A stretch of DNA of 64,000 nucleotides from Plutella xylostella (Eukaryota; Arthropoda; Insecta; Lepidoptera; Plutellidae): the NCBI RefSeq assembly GCF_932276165.1, contig NC_064011.1, positions 6,031,501-6,095,500 of the forward strand. The letters run 5' to 3'. A program made the position numbers and the translations under genes. Each line of letters starts with the position of its first letter. Within the stretch, counting starts at the first letter, position 1. Shown here in pieces: positions 42,801 through 50,298 of the stretch. Below the pieces are notes generated by a model, which saw only the letters and a list, made by a program, of their open reading frames with translations, did no database searches and was not told the origin of the DNA.

Positions 42801-43204
42801 GGCCTATCTCAATGGTTTAAGCTTCGAATAAGGTAAGTATTTAATAAGCGTTTTATTTTCAGGTAAAACGCTGCTATTAAACCCACTTGTCACTATTCAA
42901 CATTTAAAGGCCTAAACAGTAAATTTTTATGTAGGTATATTCATTTGGTATCAATTAAAAAAAGAACTTACGAGTAACTAATAAGAGGGTTCATAAAGTA
43001 TACCTGTTTCCACTGTATTATATTTTTTTCAGGGCCCAGTTCATTCAAAATGTCTTGGACCTCTTCCCACCTAGCTGCCATTTGTTTGGCACCTAAGGGT
43101 CCAGCGTAGTCTGCGTTGGCAAACTTGGGGTCCTCACTCATAATTTGAACCAATTTTCTCAGCTGGGTATTGTTGCTTCTGATTCTGTATTGGTCAACAC
43201 TCAT
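30837..43204 (-). CDS. Gene D: short Myb/SANT-like protein, two exons split by a DIRS retrotransposon
   Basis: Exon 1 is 43204-43004 and exon 2 is 31004-30837; the joined frame gives 122 aa ending TAG. Exon 1 (MSVDQYRIRSNNTQLRKLV, MAARWEEVQDILNEL, then NIIQWKQ) aligns with the Myb/SANT exons of E and G1. Exon 2 (TWRDLKRKFRRESAAEKE) matches the start of the linker exon (VWSDFKNNTKRK), after a TTTTCAG acceptor in the same phase; the donor is CAG|GTATAC. The intron is 11,999 bp, of which 11,792 bp is a DIRS element, so the pre-insertion intron was about 207 bp. No BED or BESS exon follows; the protein ends with an acidic segment (EMEGEDVVVEDVVVEAE). Such a protein might bind DNA without the C-terminal domains. 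It diverges from G1. Confidence 0.6.
31107..31258 (+). repeat. DIRS left inverted terminal repeat
   Basis: About 152 bp identical by eye to the complement of 42678-42829. Confidence 0.85.
31493..31795. repeat. Near-perfect 137-bp-arm fold-back repeat
   Basis: Arms at 31493-31629 and 31659-31795 differ at about one position around a 29-nt loop. The arms contain AAACCGACTTCAAAAAACCA. It lies in the 5' untranslated region of the DIRS element. RNA from either strand would form a long hairpin. Confidence 0.85.
32230..32295. repeat. Poly(A)-flanked retroposon-like fragment
   Basis: A long A run is followed by GAACCTCCTCCTTTTTTTGA and AGTCGGTTAAAA, a common lepidopteran repeat end sharing the GAAGTCGG motif with the neighbouring fold-back. 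Confidence 0.4.
32507..32917 (+). pseudogene. DIRS ORF1 (gag-like), N-terminal half, interrupted by hAT
   Basis: From ATG at 32507 (MEPAVPGPSGANKRSR) the frame runs through Ser-rich and Arg/Lys-rich stretches (SSSSSSSCNSSC; RRSRRKKQRRGKR). It meets a stop that belongs to the inserted hAT end at 32918. The second half resumes in the same frame at 38318. The only damage seen is the insertion, so the element was probably intact before it. Confidence 0.75.
35055..35193. mobile_element. Short MITE
   Basis: CACCCTGATTACACCACCAA and the complementary CAGTAGGTGATTACAAGGGT bracket about 140 bp. Confidence 0.55.
35627..35842. mobile_element. MITE with TACAGTCAGC ends
   Basis: TACAGTCAGCCAAAGAGATA and the complementary TATCTATTGCTGACTGTA. 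Partial copies of the same end occur at about 9725 and 10166. Confidence 0.65.
36773..36974. mobile_element. MITE
   Basis: TTAAGGCGGTCATCCATTGG and the complementary CGAATGGATCATCGCCTTTA bracket about 200 bp. It explains the open frame on the minus strand here. Confidence 0.5.
38318..39208 (+). pseudogene. DIRS ORF1 (gag-like), C-terminal half
   Basis: It continues the frame of 32507-32917 after the hAT and one target duplication. A helical region (TLRHLIYADKSYAGLTYCVL) is followed by a Pro/Gln/Gly-rich, basic tail with repeated PSQG units and RSRGSKQGNQRSQRGG, suited to nucleic-acid binding. It ends at 39208 and overlaps the RT frame by 137 nt. Confidence 0.75.
39072..41084 (+). CDS. DIRS reverse transcriptase-RNase H
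   Basis: This is an uninterrupted frame of 670 codons. RT motifs are FLVPKSDGSPRPIFNLKALN near residue 133, CKCDLSQAYFHL near 180, LPFGLSTAPKTF near 215 and the catalytic FLDDYLLV near 246. RNase H shows TTDASDIAWGAQL near 405 and CDNKTVVAYL near 460. A C-terminal part with EIDLFASS and FPPPFLIPKVL is the conserved region following RNase H in DIRS elements. The true start may lie inside the gag overlap. It would make element cDNA, which then circularises. Confidence 0.88.
   Translation: MTVIIPSGVHFALVGQNRETKDLNEVVVTINKPNPVSKEQTIVSIDSLNFKAGQLVRFYRNWVTMNAPPHILKIIKGYRIPFKQKPPLIMPHLCNVKALHTQPSEDMTLVVKQMLSTGVLQPVAPSPSFISTLFLVPKSDGSPRPIFNLKALNKFVLVKPFKLINVYRIPDFIQPRDWMCKCDLSQAYFHLSISDSHRRFLRLIYQGQLYEMTCLPFGLSTAPKTFAGLTNWIAQIMRNQGVRIIVFLDDYLLVHQDPAVLKDHVRLLIGTLEFLGWQINHEKSVFTPQKSITYLGVLWNPWLNQKTLPEAKLQSIRMKIDCVLKSQKVNLWTLQSLVGALNFARFVVPRGRLHYRGLLAFLNALPMRTTRTYVIPKKALADLTWWFQNIHRPSVLHVQPPSHFLTTDASDIAWGAQLDNVSLSGTWTIPEQSYHCNVKEMLAILRALQQYRHKLSKTSVTVQCDNKTVVAYLRNEGGTRSSRLMDLTYQVFRLLEHHQIHINIFHIPGRYNNHADHLSRHRLPPEWHLLPQSTEIIFAKYGQPEIDLFASSRAHVVPVYGTMDATDSQALVHDAFSMTWNFNRAWIFPPPFLIPKVLAHLNRASGMYLLVVPRWKKVFWRSDLKSRALAAPFTVLNLDRVLIDASTGLPPPRVQDLTLEVWICGGGPRA
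41060..42040 (+). CDS. DIRS tyrosine recombinase
   Basis: From the ATG at 41060 (MWGWTPSLDEWDCD) this gives 326 aa in the +2 frame relative to RT, overlapping its end by 25 nt. The core-binding part has RPSTTKTYKVAWNRWVNWC near residue 23. Catalytic-domain landmarks are the first Arg in CSGRRIHDLSLLR near 155, the second Arg in GSIRSAVASKNW near 274, and the Tyr in FAKFYKRQV near 307. It would integrate circular cDNA without target duplication. The same frame is open back to 39254, but that part is a shadow of RT. Confidence 0.85.
   Translation: MWGWTPSLDEWDCDQISLLKSSWRPSTTKTYKVAWNRWVNWCKANNVTSTAPTGSELARFLADLYLKEKLSYNTILLHKSVVSTLSNIDDSGKLSNNVLVKHVLKSISLKKPPKGKPPIWNIDQLASYLENRVINHNNMFDVSRQTAAILMLCSGRRIHDLSLLRVDKDHCKISSNSLILWPDFGSKTDSSDHRQSGWKLLSNESNKNLDPVYWVQQTIKLLSKSRSECNSSRLFITTRGETRPASRAIIAGWIKTLLQEAGIQATPGSIRSAVASKNWLDNYPIEDILARGNWRSANTFAKFYKRQVMSTTVSSNSITRLFNPVT
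42546..42645. repeat. DIRS internal complementary region
   Basis: TCTCAATGGTTTAAGCTTCG to TAATTAATA is the complement of the element's left end; the following GCAGCGTTTTACCTGAAAAT to CTTATTCGAAGCTTAA is the complement of its right end. The junction spells the ends of a circular intermediate. Confidence 0.85.
42678..42829 (-). repeat. DIRS right inverted terminal repeat
   Basis: Complement of 31107-31258; followed by a 51-bp right-end extension ending near 42880. Confidence 0.85.
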
Positions 43205-44160
43205 GTGTTAATGATAGAATAGATAGATAGAATATTCTTTATTTTTATACACTCAAGAACAAAATTTACTTTTTATATTGCTGAAAAACTGCTATAAAAC
43301 CTTGGCAATTTAGTATTCTTGCTCCTGTATGTTTATAAGTTAATTTATTTATTAATAAGTTTTTTTTTAGTATTATGAATAAACTTTTATTATGAATAAA
43401 CCCTTCATTTCTCTTTTATACATAATATTATATCATCTTTCATCACAGATTTACATGATTATATTTTCTCGGAAATTTTGAATTACAAATATAACTCATT
43501 TTGTTAGCAGATTGCAAACAAAAACAGTTTTTTTTTAATCTTTAATTTTTATAGAAAGCTTGGTACTACAAATGGAAGACCATGATTAAATAAACTTTTT
43601 GCCCAGCTATCTAAGCCCCAATATTCATAGTTTTTATCCTACTGTAAGCTGTAAGGATATTAGACATTCTCTTCTAGACCAATAGGGCAAAGCTATCGAA
43701 AACTTTAAATTGCTTATAAACTTTTAATGTTCACAACATCGATAGAAGATGAAGTACTTATAGTAATAGTGGGTACTTACTGTTTTTTTCCTTCATTCAT
43801 TTTACTTTTTCCTTCATTCATTTTACTTTTTCTGTACATCATCCATTTGTCCATTGTGCAAACGAATACTATCGTATTTAAGAATAAATTAGGTAATATT
43901 ATATTATTGTGTTATTTTTAGGTTATTAAAACACAAACAGTGAACCATAGACTACTATTTATATGTGAACATTGACGTTTCAAGGCGTCTGCTGTCAAAA
44001 AACCATAGATAATATACGTAGTGTTTTTTTCTCTGTGGTAACATGATGATGTTTTTGTGTTTGCACCTCAACCACAGAGTACATTATTTATACTGAGACC
44101 TCAACTTGTTTACAATTTACAAGCAGATATATTGATATAATTGTTAATAAATTATTAATA
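43205..44160. promoter_or_regulatory. Divergent promoter region of genes D and G1
   Basis: 956 bp between the two ATGs. The part next to G1 (GTTTTTGTGTTTGCACCTCA, ACCACAGAGTA, then TACTGAGACCTCAA) is nearly identical to the DNA upstream of G3 (54341-54405). The rest is AT-rich with an imperfect duplicate (TTTTACTTTTTCCTTCATTC) near 43796-43826. Confidence 0.45.
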
Positions 44161-47100
44161 ATGTACCGCACATCACACACCCAATTCGCAGCACTTGTAG
44201 ATTTTATGGAAAGGTATGTAGTTAACTATCTACGTACTTACTTAACTTATGTTTACGATAACTCTAGGTTATAATGTAGGAATAAATTATCCTTCTCACC
44301 ATTATAATATATACATTTTACAGGAATGGGGACCTGAACAACTGGCCTACCGCTGCCCCACATGGCCGTTCAGCTGCTATAAGCAAGTGGGAGGAGCTCA
44401 GCCGCGTCCTCAACTCAGATGTCAGAGGCACGGCCAGGACAGTGGAGAAGTGGAAGAAGGTACCTACCTAAGTATTTATTGGTACACGGTGTCAGCCAAC
44501 TCCATACCAAATTTCGTTGAAATCGGTTCAGCCGTTTTGACGTGAAGAAGTAACAAACATACACACACATATACTCATAACCTTTCGCCTTTCACAAACA
44601 TTAGTAGGATAGGATCAAACATTTATTTCCAGATACAACCTCCATTTAGATTAGTAGAATACATGTGAAAAATCGTGTTAGTCAAAATTCAAAATTGATA
44701 GTCTCTGATCAACAAGTTGGTCTGAGCTGATAGTTATATGTATTCATTGCCATTTATAAATAACTATATACTGTAAATAACTATGTAACTAAGAGATTAT
44801 TGCCTGAAATAAAGAATTTTATTATTATAATTATTAATGATACATATTTTTAAATGATGTTTAACTTTGCAGGTGTGGAGTGACTTTAAAAACAACACGA
44901 AGCGTAAGGCGGTAAAGATCCAGCGAGCTGCCAGCGGTCCAGGAGGTGGTGTTCACACTCGTGCTCTGCTGACGGACCTGGAGAGGCGCGCGCTGATCCT
45001 GGCCGGCGCCCCGGAACTTGGTGGAGAGGTTTGTTCTACGGTTTATGATTTGAGTAAAGTATGGACAGAATAAAGAGTAAAATAATTTTCTTATGTATTA
45101 TCCTAATGCGAAAGTAACTTTGTCTGTATGTCTGTCTGTTACTCTTTCACGCCAAAACTACTGAACGGATTTGAATGAAATTTGGTATACATATGGTCTA
45201 GACCCAGAAAGAACATAGGCTACTTTTTATCCCGGAATTCCCACGGGAAAACTTTTTAAGGCGAAGCGAAGCTCGCGGAAGCAGCTAGTTTCCTATAATC
45301 AATAAATAAAAATAAATCTGTAAGGGTTGCTTTGCACAGATGTGCTAGATGATTGGCTATGCCTATCGCTCTTTGTTAGCCCCCATTGGCAAAAACAACA
45401 GTGCACAAAGCACCTAAGACACAGCAAACATTGTTGTCTATGTATATTTTGATAGTATGTGTGTATCAGAAGTACCCAAAATTTAGGGCAACTTTAAAAA
45501 CTTGCTAGGTAAATTTACTCCTGAAATTCCTCTTAAAAACTACTACATTGTTATTTCAGGCAGCCAAGCTATCGCTAGTAATGCAATGCTGCATAACGCT
45601 GATCCAGTCTCACGGTTCCGTAGTGGAGCAAATTATAGACGACCCGGCCTTTCAGAAGATCTTGACACTCACTTCGCTCACTGCGGAGGAGCGGTGGCGA
45701 GTCACCTCCGAGGGAGTGAAAAGTATGATGGACGAGGAGGGAGAGGACTGCGAAGAGACGGTAAGGGATAAAAATATTAATAAAAATCGACGGAGAGTAG
45801 AATGTAAGAGATTGCAAAAATAAAAATTATATGTATAAATAGTACACACAGACTTCTATGATTTCACTACGTTTCAGGAAACAAGCGAAGTGCAGGAAGA
45901 GGCAAATGAGACTGAAACTGAAGATCCAAGTGAGTTGACAATAATATTTCCATTCCATTATCACCATGACATAGGAGTGTGAAATGTGTAATAATGATTT
46001 TTACACACAAAATCATTATTACACACTTCACACTCAACCAAAAATCTGCACTAAAATTATTTTACGATAGTCACAATGTACTACACATACTCTATCACAA
46101 TTTCATAAATGCCCCGTCACTAAGGAGAAGAAATGGCGAAAGAAACTCCTTGAGCTTCTTGTATTTTTTTTTTTATTTATTTATTTCTAATAATTAGTTC
46201 TAGCTGAAGACATAAAGGATGAGACAGGCGTCATTCACTGGCAGTGTTCGTGCGACGAGATCTCGGGCCGCCACGACGACGCGTGCGCCGCCGCCGCCGT
46301 CGACTATCTCGAACACTATCGGGTATGACTGCTTCTATTATTGCCTTAGAATAAATACGAAGAAGATGGTGTGTTACACACAAAATAAAGCAGAGGAAAT
46401 AATCCTACTAATATTATAAAGGCGAAAGTATATGAGTATGTGTATATTTTTTACTTCTTCACGTCAAAACGTCTTTTTGTACACCTTATTACCTATTTTT
46501 CCTGTACCTCCTGCGGGTTGACTGGCAGAAAATGCTTTTAGCGTTAAGTCCACCCTTTGTACTTTTATTTGTAATATTTGTACAATAAAGAGTTAAATAA
46601 ATAAATAAATAAATAAAACGGCTGAACCGATTTTAATGAAATTTGGTATGGAGTTAGCTGAGACCCTGGATTAACACATAGGCTTTTTATCGCGGGATTC
46701 CCACGGGAAAACTTTTTAAGGCGAAGCGAAGTTCGCGGGAAAACTTTTTAAATAAATGAATGCATTATTTACAGATATCATTGGACGAGGCGACGTGTGC
46801 AATATGCGACGACACATTCACTTGGAAGTCAGTGGCGGCCCTCAGGGAACATCTGCAGAGAAAACACCCTGAAGTTACTGTCATAGGAGATCACGTGAGT
46901 TCCATCAATGTTGCCTCCTTTCCTTTGTAACTGTATGTCATTCTACAAAATCATTTTTACGCTTATTACATTAAAGAAAAACTTATATCCTAGTACTAAT
47001 AATATAAATTAATAGAGGAAAGATTTGATTACTTGTTTATATTATTGATATTACAGGCTCTGCCTAGCTTGGGGTCGGACGGCCGTGTGTGAGATGCCCC

Positions 47101-47507
47101 CACATATTATTATTATTGTGTAGGTATGCTCACTCTGTATAAAACTGCTTTACTCTTTCATTCTAACTTACCAATTTTGCCAACAGGATGACGCCGAAAT
47201 ACCGAATGCTCCGCCGTCACCGCCAAGCATTGAACTAACGAAGGTCGACCCATTGGGCGAAATCCCGCCAGCCAATAAGAAACGCAAATTCGATCCCGCC
47301 GCAGACAACGAACCAATCATAACACAGCATGACGTTTCCTCATTGGACAGATTCAAGAGCATAGAACATCCTCAAGAGTTAAAAAGTCTCGACCAATTCG
47401 GCCTCTACGTAGCCTCGTTGCTGAAACTGCTGCCCAGGAAGAGGTGCATCAAGTATCAGAACCAGATAGTGGACAGGCTGTTGAAGGACCTGGCGGCCGC
47501 CGCTTAG
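44161..47507 (+). CDS. Gene G1: Myb/SANT-BED-BESS family protein, eight exons
   Basis: Exons are 44161-44213, 44324-44459, 44873-45028, 45560-45760, 45878-45929, 46204-46322, 46775-46894 and 47187-47507; the joined frame is 385 aa with no stop. Residues 1-63 form a Myb/SANT-like domain (MYRTSHTQFAALVDFME; SKWEELSRVLNS; EKWKK). The basic linker is VWSDFKNNTKRKAVKIQ. The helical block (QCCITLIQSHGSVVEQIIDD) follows, then HWQCSCDEISGRHDDAC. The BED-like finger at about 240-279 has CAICDDTFTWKS and EHLQRKH. NKKRK and a BESS-like end close the protein. Every exon has consensus GT-AG borders and matched phases. The frame after the exon 3 donor stays open 14 more codons to a stop (CSTVYDLSKVWTE). 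Likely a nuclear DNA-binding regulator; partners unknown. Confidence 0.8.
44489..44612 (-). mobile_element. Helitron-like fragment in G1 intron 2
   Basis: It contains CAGCCAACTCCATACCAAAT and CGGTTCAGCCGTTTTGACGT. Homologous fragments lie at the same place in G2 and G3, so insertion predates their duplication. Confidence 0.7.
45101..45287 (+). mobile_element. Helitron-like element in G1 intron 3
   Basis: It starts TCCTAATGCGAAAGTAACTT and ends GCGGAAGCAGCTAG before TT. G2 and G3 lack it. Confidence 0.7.
46403..46742 (+). mobile_element. Helitron-like element in G1 intron 6, carrying a nested retroposon
   Basis: It starts TCCTACTAATATTATAAAGG. The body is interrupted at 46471 and resumes at 46621 with GCTGAACCGATTTTAATG. 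The ending is the AACTTTTTAAGGCGAAG block. Confidence 0.7.
46472..46620 (+). mobile_element. Retroposon (LINE/SINE 3' tail) nested in the Helitron
   Basis: A body with GTACCTCCTGCGGGTTGACT is followed by ACAATAAAGAG and an (AAAT)n tail. The direct repeat AAAACG flanks it (46466-46471, 46615-46620). Confidence 0.65.
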
Positions 47508-47779
47508 TCCAGGCTCTCCGGTTGTTGACACAAGATTCACTCTGTTACCTCAAACAAGTTTAAACCTTGTTTAATGGAAGTTTGTCAAGGAATTTGACAG
47601 AACGTGATTTGAATCAACTCTGTACATTGTGTACATTTGGTGATTTTATTGATTACCTATGGAAGATTTGAGTGCAAGATGATCAAAGGCTATCAAGTGC
47701 CAATGTTAATTTGATATATAAATAAGGTTATAATAGCATTTATTATTGCAACATGCAATTTGACATAGCTAAAATGCCA

Positions 47780-47785
47780 AATAAA
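47780..47785 (+). terminator. Poly(A) signal of G1
   Basis: AATAAA about 270 bp past the stop, in the TGCCAAATAAAATTT context conserved in A and G3. Confidence 0.6.
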
Positions 47786-48017
47786 ATTTTTGGTATAAAA
47801 AACCTTAACACATTTTTTATTCACCCACACCTACTTATAATATCAATGTTGCAAAATTGATGCTGTCTTAATGTACCCTTTACGTACGTTTCTATTCACT
47901 GCATCTTTATGCAGTGTGCCTGTAAAAACAGCATCTGTTCTAAGCAGTTTCTTAATATGAACTCCTTACCAGCCACCCTGGCTTATTAAAAAAATTATTA
48001 GATAAGTGCTTACTTAC

Positions 48018-49707
48018 ATTGTCAGTTTCTTCAAAGCCACAATCTTTCAGCAAATTATCTTCACCAATTAATTCCACAAATCTCGCCTCCATACTTGTCA
48101 ATTCTTTGGTTGGCTGTCTATCATCAAGCTTGGCTCTATGTATGACTGCCACTTTGAACTTCAATCTGTACTTGTATTCAGCCCAGTACTAGAACATAAG
48201 ATGGTGCCATTAGCTTGTATTTTATTTATACTTGACAGCAGCTGTAGGGAATTATGTGTCTTATTTAGCCCCTGTTTCACAATGTCTGGTCTAGACACGC
48301 GGTAGCGTGTCAAGCCAAGTTCGAGAAACAGAACTGGCGGGCCGCACCGTGTGTAATATTACACGAACCATTTCGAGCCACTTTTGACCCCCTCATAAAT
48401 AAAAAACTATTTAATATAAACGTATGAAATTTGGCACATATATTGAGACTTACGAGATACATATGTGTTCTAAATTTCATGAGCGTATCTCAAACGGTTA
48501 TTTAGATATTAATGTCCAAAAAACCTAATTTTTAACATTGACTGACTCACTCACGTAGGTATAGATCAAAACTCTTATGGTACTACATACTATCATAATA
48601 TGCGAAAAATATGAAATGGCTTTGAGATGCATAATATTAATGTTAACTAGGTAGTCTAAGATAAATATAATGGAATGGGATCGGATGGGATCGGATCAAA
48701 TCGGATCTGATCAGATTGAATCGGAACTAATCGAATCGGATGTTGTCAAATCGGATCGGATCGAATCGAATCGAGTGGAATCAAAACGAACCGAATCGGA
48801 TCAAGTCGAATCGGATCAAATCGGATCAAAACGAATCAAATTGGATCAAATCGGTTTAAATCGGACCAAACCGTATCAAATCGGATCAAATTGGCTCAAA
48901 TCGGATCAAAATGGGTCAAATCAGATCGGATGGTGTCAAATCGGACCGGATCCGATCGGATCTAAATGGGTGCCAAGTTCAATGGTCAGGCCTGAAATTT
49001 ATTTATAAGCAACAGTATAACATATCATATCTTCTTATAACATAAAATAATGTATTGTAGCCTAAGGTCTGTCTTGGCTAGTTTTCATATATGAATTACT
49101 TATAGCCTTCACAAGTTAAACCAACAAGTTTTACCAATTCGTTGGTATGTGTATAAAAACTAGCCAAATCAGACCTTGGGCTACAATACATTATTTTATG
49201 TTATAAGAAGATATGATATGTTATACTGTTACTTATAAATAAATTTCAGGCCTGACCATTGAACTTGGCACCCATTTAGATCTCACTTCTTTTGTCGCTG
49301 TAGTCAACAACCAAGGCATTTATAATAATATTGAACTTGGCTCTCATTTCACATTTATGTTTTTGATTGGATTAGTGACTACCTGTGCGATAAAATACAT
49401 GCTGTCACTCTTTGTTATAATTTTTTTGACTGTGACAGCATTTATTTTATCTCACAGGTAGCCACTAACCAGACATTGTGAAACAGGGCCTTAGTGAAAT
49501 CTACCTACCTTGCTCCAACCCTTGTAGTCTTTGACAAAGCCATTGTGTGAGTTGAGGCGGACCGCGAACTGTTCCCACAGCCGCCGCGAGTGTTCCCGGC
49601 TCTGGATGTCTCTAGGGACCTGGAGGAGCACGCGGTTTGTGTTCAGGAACTCCCACAGGCCCTCCAGCTGATGCACGTTGATGCGACGCTGGCAGTTGTC
49701 ACCGTCA
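48018..49707 (-). CDS. Gene E: Myb/SANT-like array member, 3'-truncated
   Basis: Minus-strand exons are 49707-49509 and 48188-48018. The first (199 nt) has exactly the length of the equivalent gene C exon and encodes QLEGLWEFLNTNRVLLQVPR and DYKGWSK. The second (171 nt) encodes YWAEYKYRLKFKVAVIH and LTSMEARFVELIGEDN, matching the linker exon of C. Acceptors are GTGCTAG (phase 2) and TTCTAG; donors are AAG|GTAGGT and AAT|GTAAGT. There is no in-frame ATG before a stop upstream, so a start exon is needed. The helical, BED and BESS exons are missing: gene G1 ends only about 510 bp below the last exon, in convergent orientation. It is probably a remnant of a C-type gene, or it may use a distal exon not recognised. 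It diverges from G2. Confidence 0.6.
48670..48962. repeat. Degenerate 10-bp tandem repeat (AAATCGGATC type)
   Basis: About 30 imperfect copies of units such as AAATCGGATC and GAATCGGATC. The open frame across it (SDQIGSDQI-like) is a by-product of the repeat, not a gene. Confidence 0.85.
48959..49282. repeat. Fold-back repeat with about 130-bp arms
   Basis: GATCTAAATGGGTGCCAAGT at the left and the complementary ACTTGGCACCCATTTAGATC at the right. Arms are almost identical through CATATCATATCTTCTTATAA and GTATTGTAGCC. Confidence 0.85.
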
Positions 49708-50298
49708 CTAGCACTTAAACAAATACCTTATTATAAAATGTAGACTAAAGATAGTTGTGGTTTGAACCCGGGTTTAGGCTACTGATTTATAGGAAATCTC
49801 TAGACTAAAACCGGTTCTAAATAAGAACTTATCTTTAGTCTACATTTTATAATAATTTTTATTTTATGTTTATTCTCTCCCGTGCAGGTTAGGTTAGGAA
49901 ATGTATGGTAGGGACTTACTGCATGGTTTAACGCGGGTAAAGCTATAGGGCTTTGAATTCGTAATACAAATTTGTAGGTATTACAACAAAAACAGTTTGT
50001 GTAATTTTCCAAAACAATAACAGAAATAAAGCCGAGCCGAGCGGTATAGGTATGAATCTGTCAAACTGACAGTTGTATGCATGGAAGTAATAATATAAAA
50101 ACTATGCTGCGTCCGATAATGTGTTTCCATCTTTAGATTTTGACGACTTTAGCGCTTGTCACTTTACTCGTCACAGAACACATTTACTCTAGTGTGTGTA
50201 GTGTTTTATTTACTCTATGCTTGTTGTTGTTTGCATTGCATATTTTATTTTGCAAATAGCAAATCAAATTGTTTACAAATATTTATAAATTACAAATA
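49708..50298. promoter_or_regulatory. Divergent promoter region of genes E and G2
   Basis: AGCGCTTGTCAC (50151-50162) and GTGTTTTATTTACTCTATGC (about 50201-50220) are inverted copies of motifs between A and B. CCAAAACAATAACA (about 50010) and the CTCCCGTGCA motif recur upstream of G3 at about 53868-53935, where no E-like gene remains. Confidence 0.45.

Larger units (their letters stand above)
31089..42880 (+). mobile_element. DIRS-type tyrosine-recombinase retrotransposon in gene D intron
   Basis: Inverted terminal repeats of about 150 bp (31107-31258 and 42678-42829) share TTATTCGAAGCTTAAACCAT and CTCGCGACGAGTCAAGCGAG. Outside them the two ends carry different extensions (31089-31106 and 42830-42880). 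A 100-bp internal region at 42546-42645 is complementary to both extensions joined together, the internal complementary region unique to DIRS elements. There is no evident target duplication beyond shared TTAA-type bases, as expected for recombinase integration. It encodes gag, RT-RNase H and a tyrosine recombinase. Its length without the nested hAT is about 6.4 kb. Confidence 0.9.
48268..49490. mobile_element. PIF/Harbinger-like composite element in gene E intron
   Basis: GCCCCTGTTTCACAATGTCT and the complementary GACATTGTGAAACAGGGCC are flanked by TTA (48265-48267, 49491-49493). The element ends 19 bp from the exon donor. It carries a tandem repeat (48670-48962) and a fold-back (48959-49282). 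No transposase. Confidence 0.7.

Noticed and set aside
48670..49008. 112-codon open frame of SDQIGSDQI-like repeats
   Set aside because: It is a by-product of the 10-bp tandem repeat, with no homologue and no splice context.
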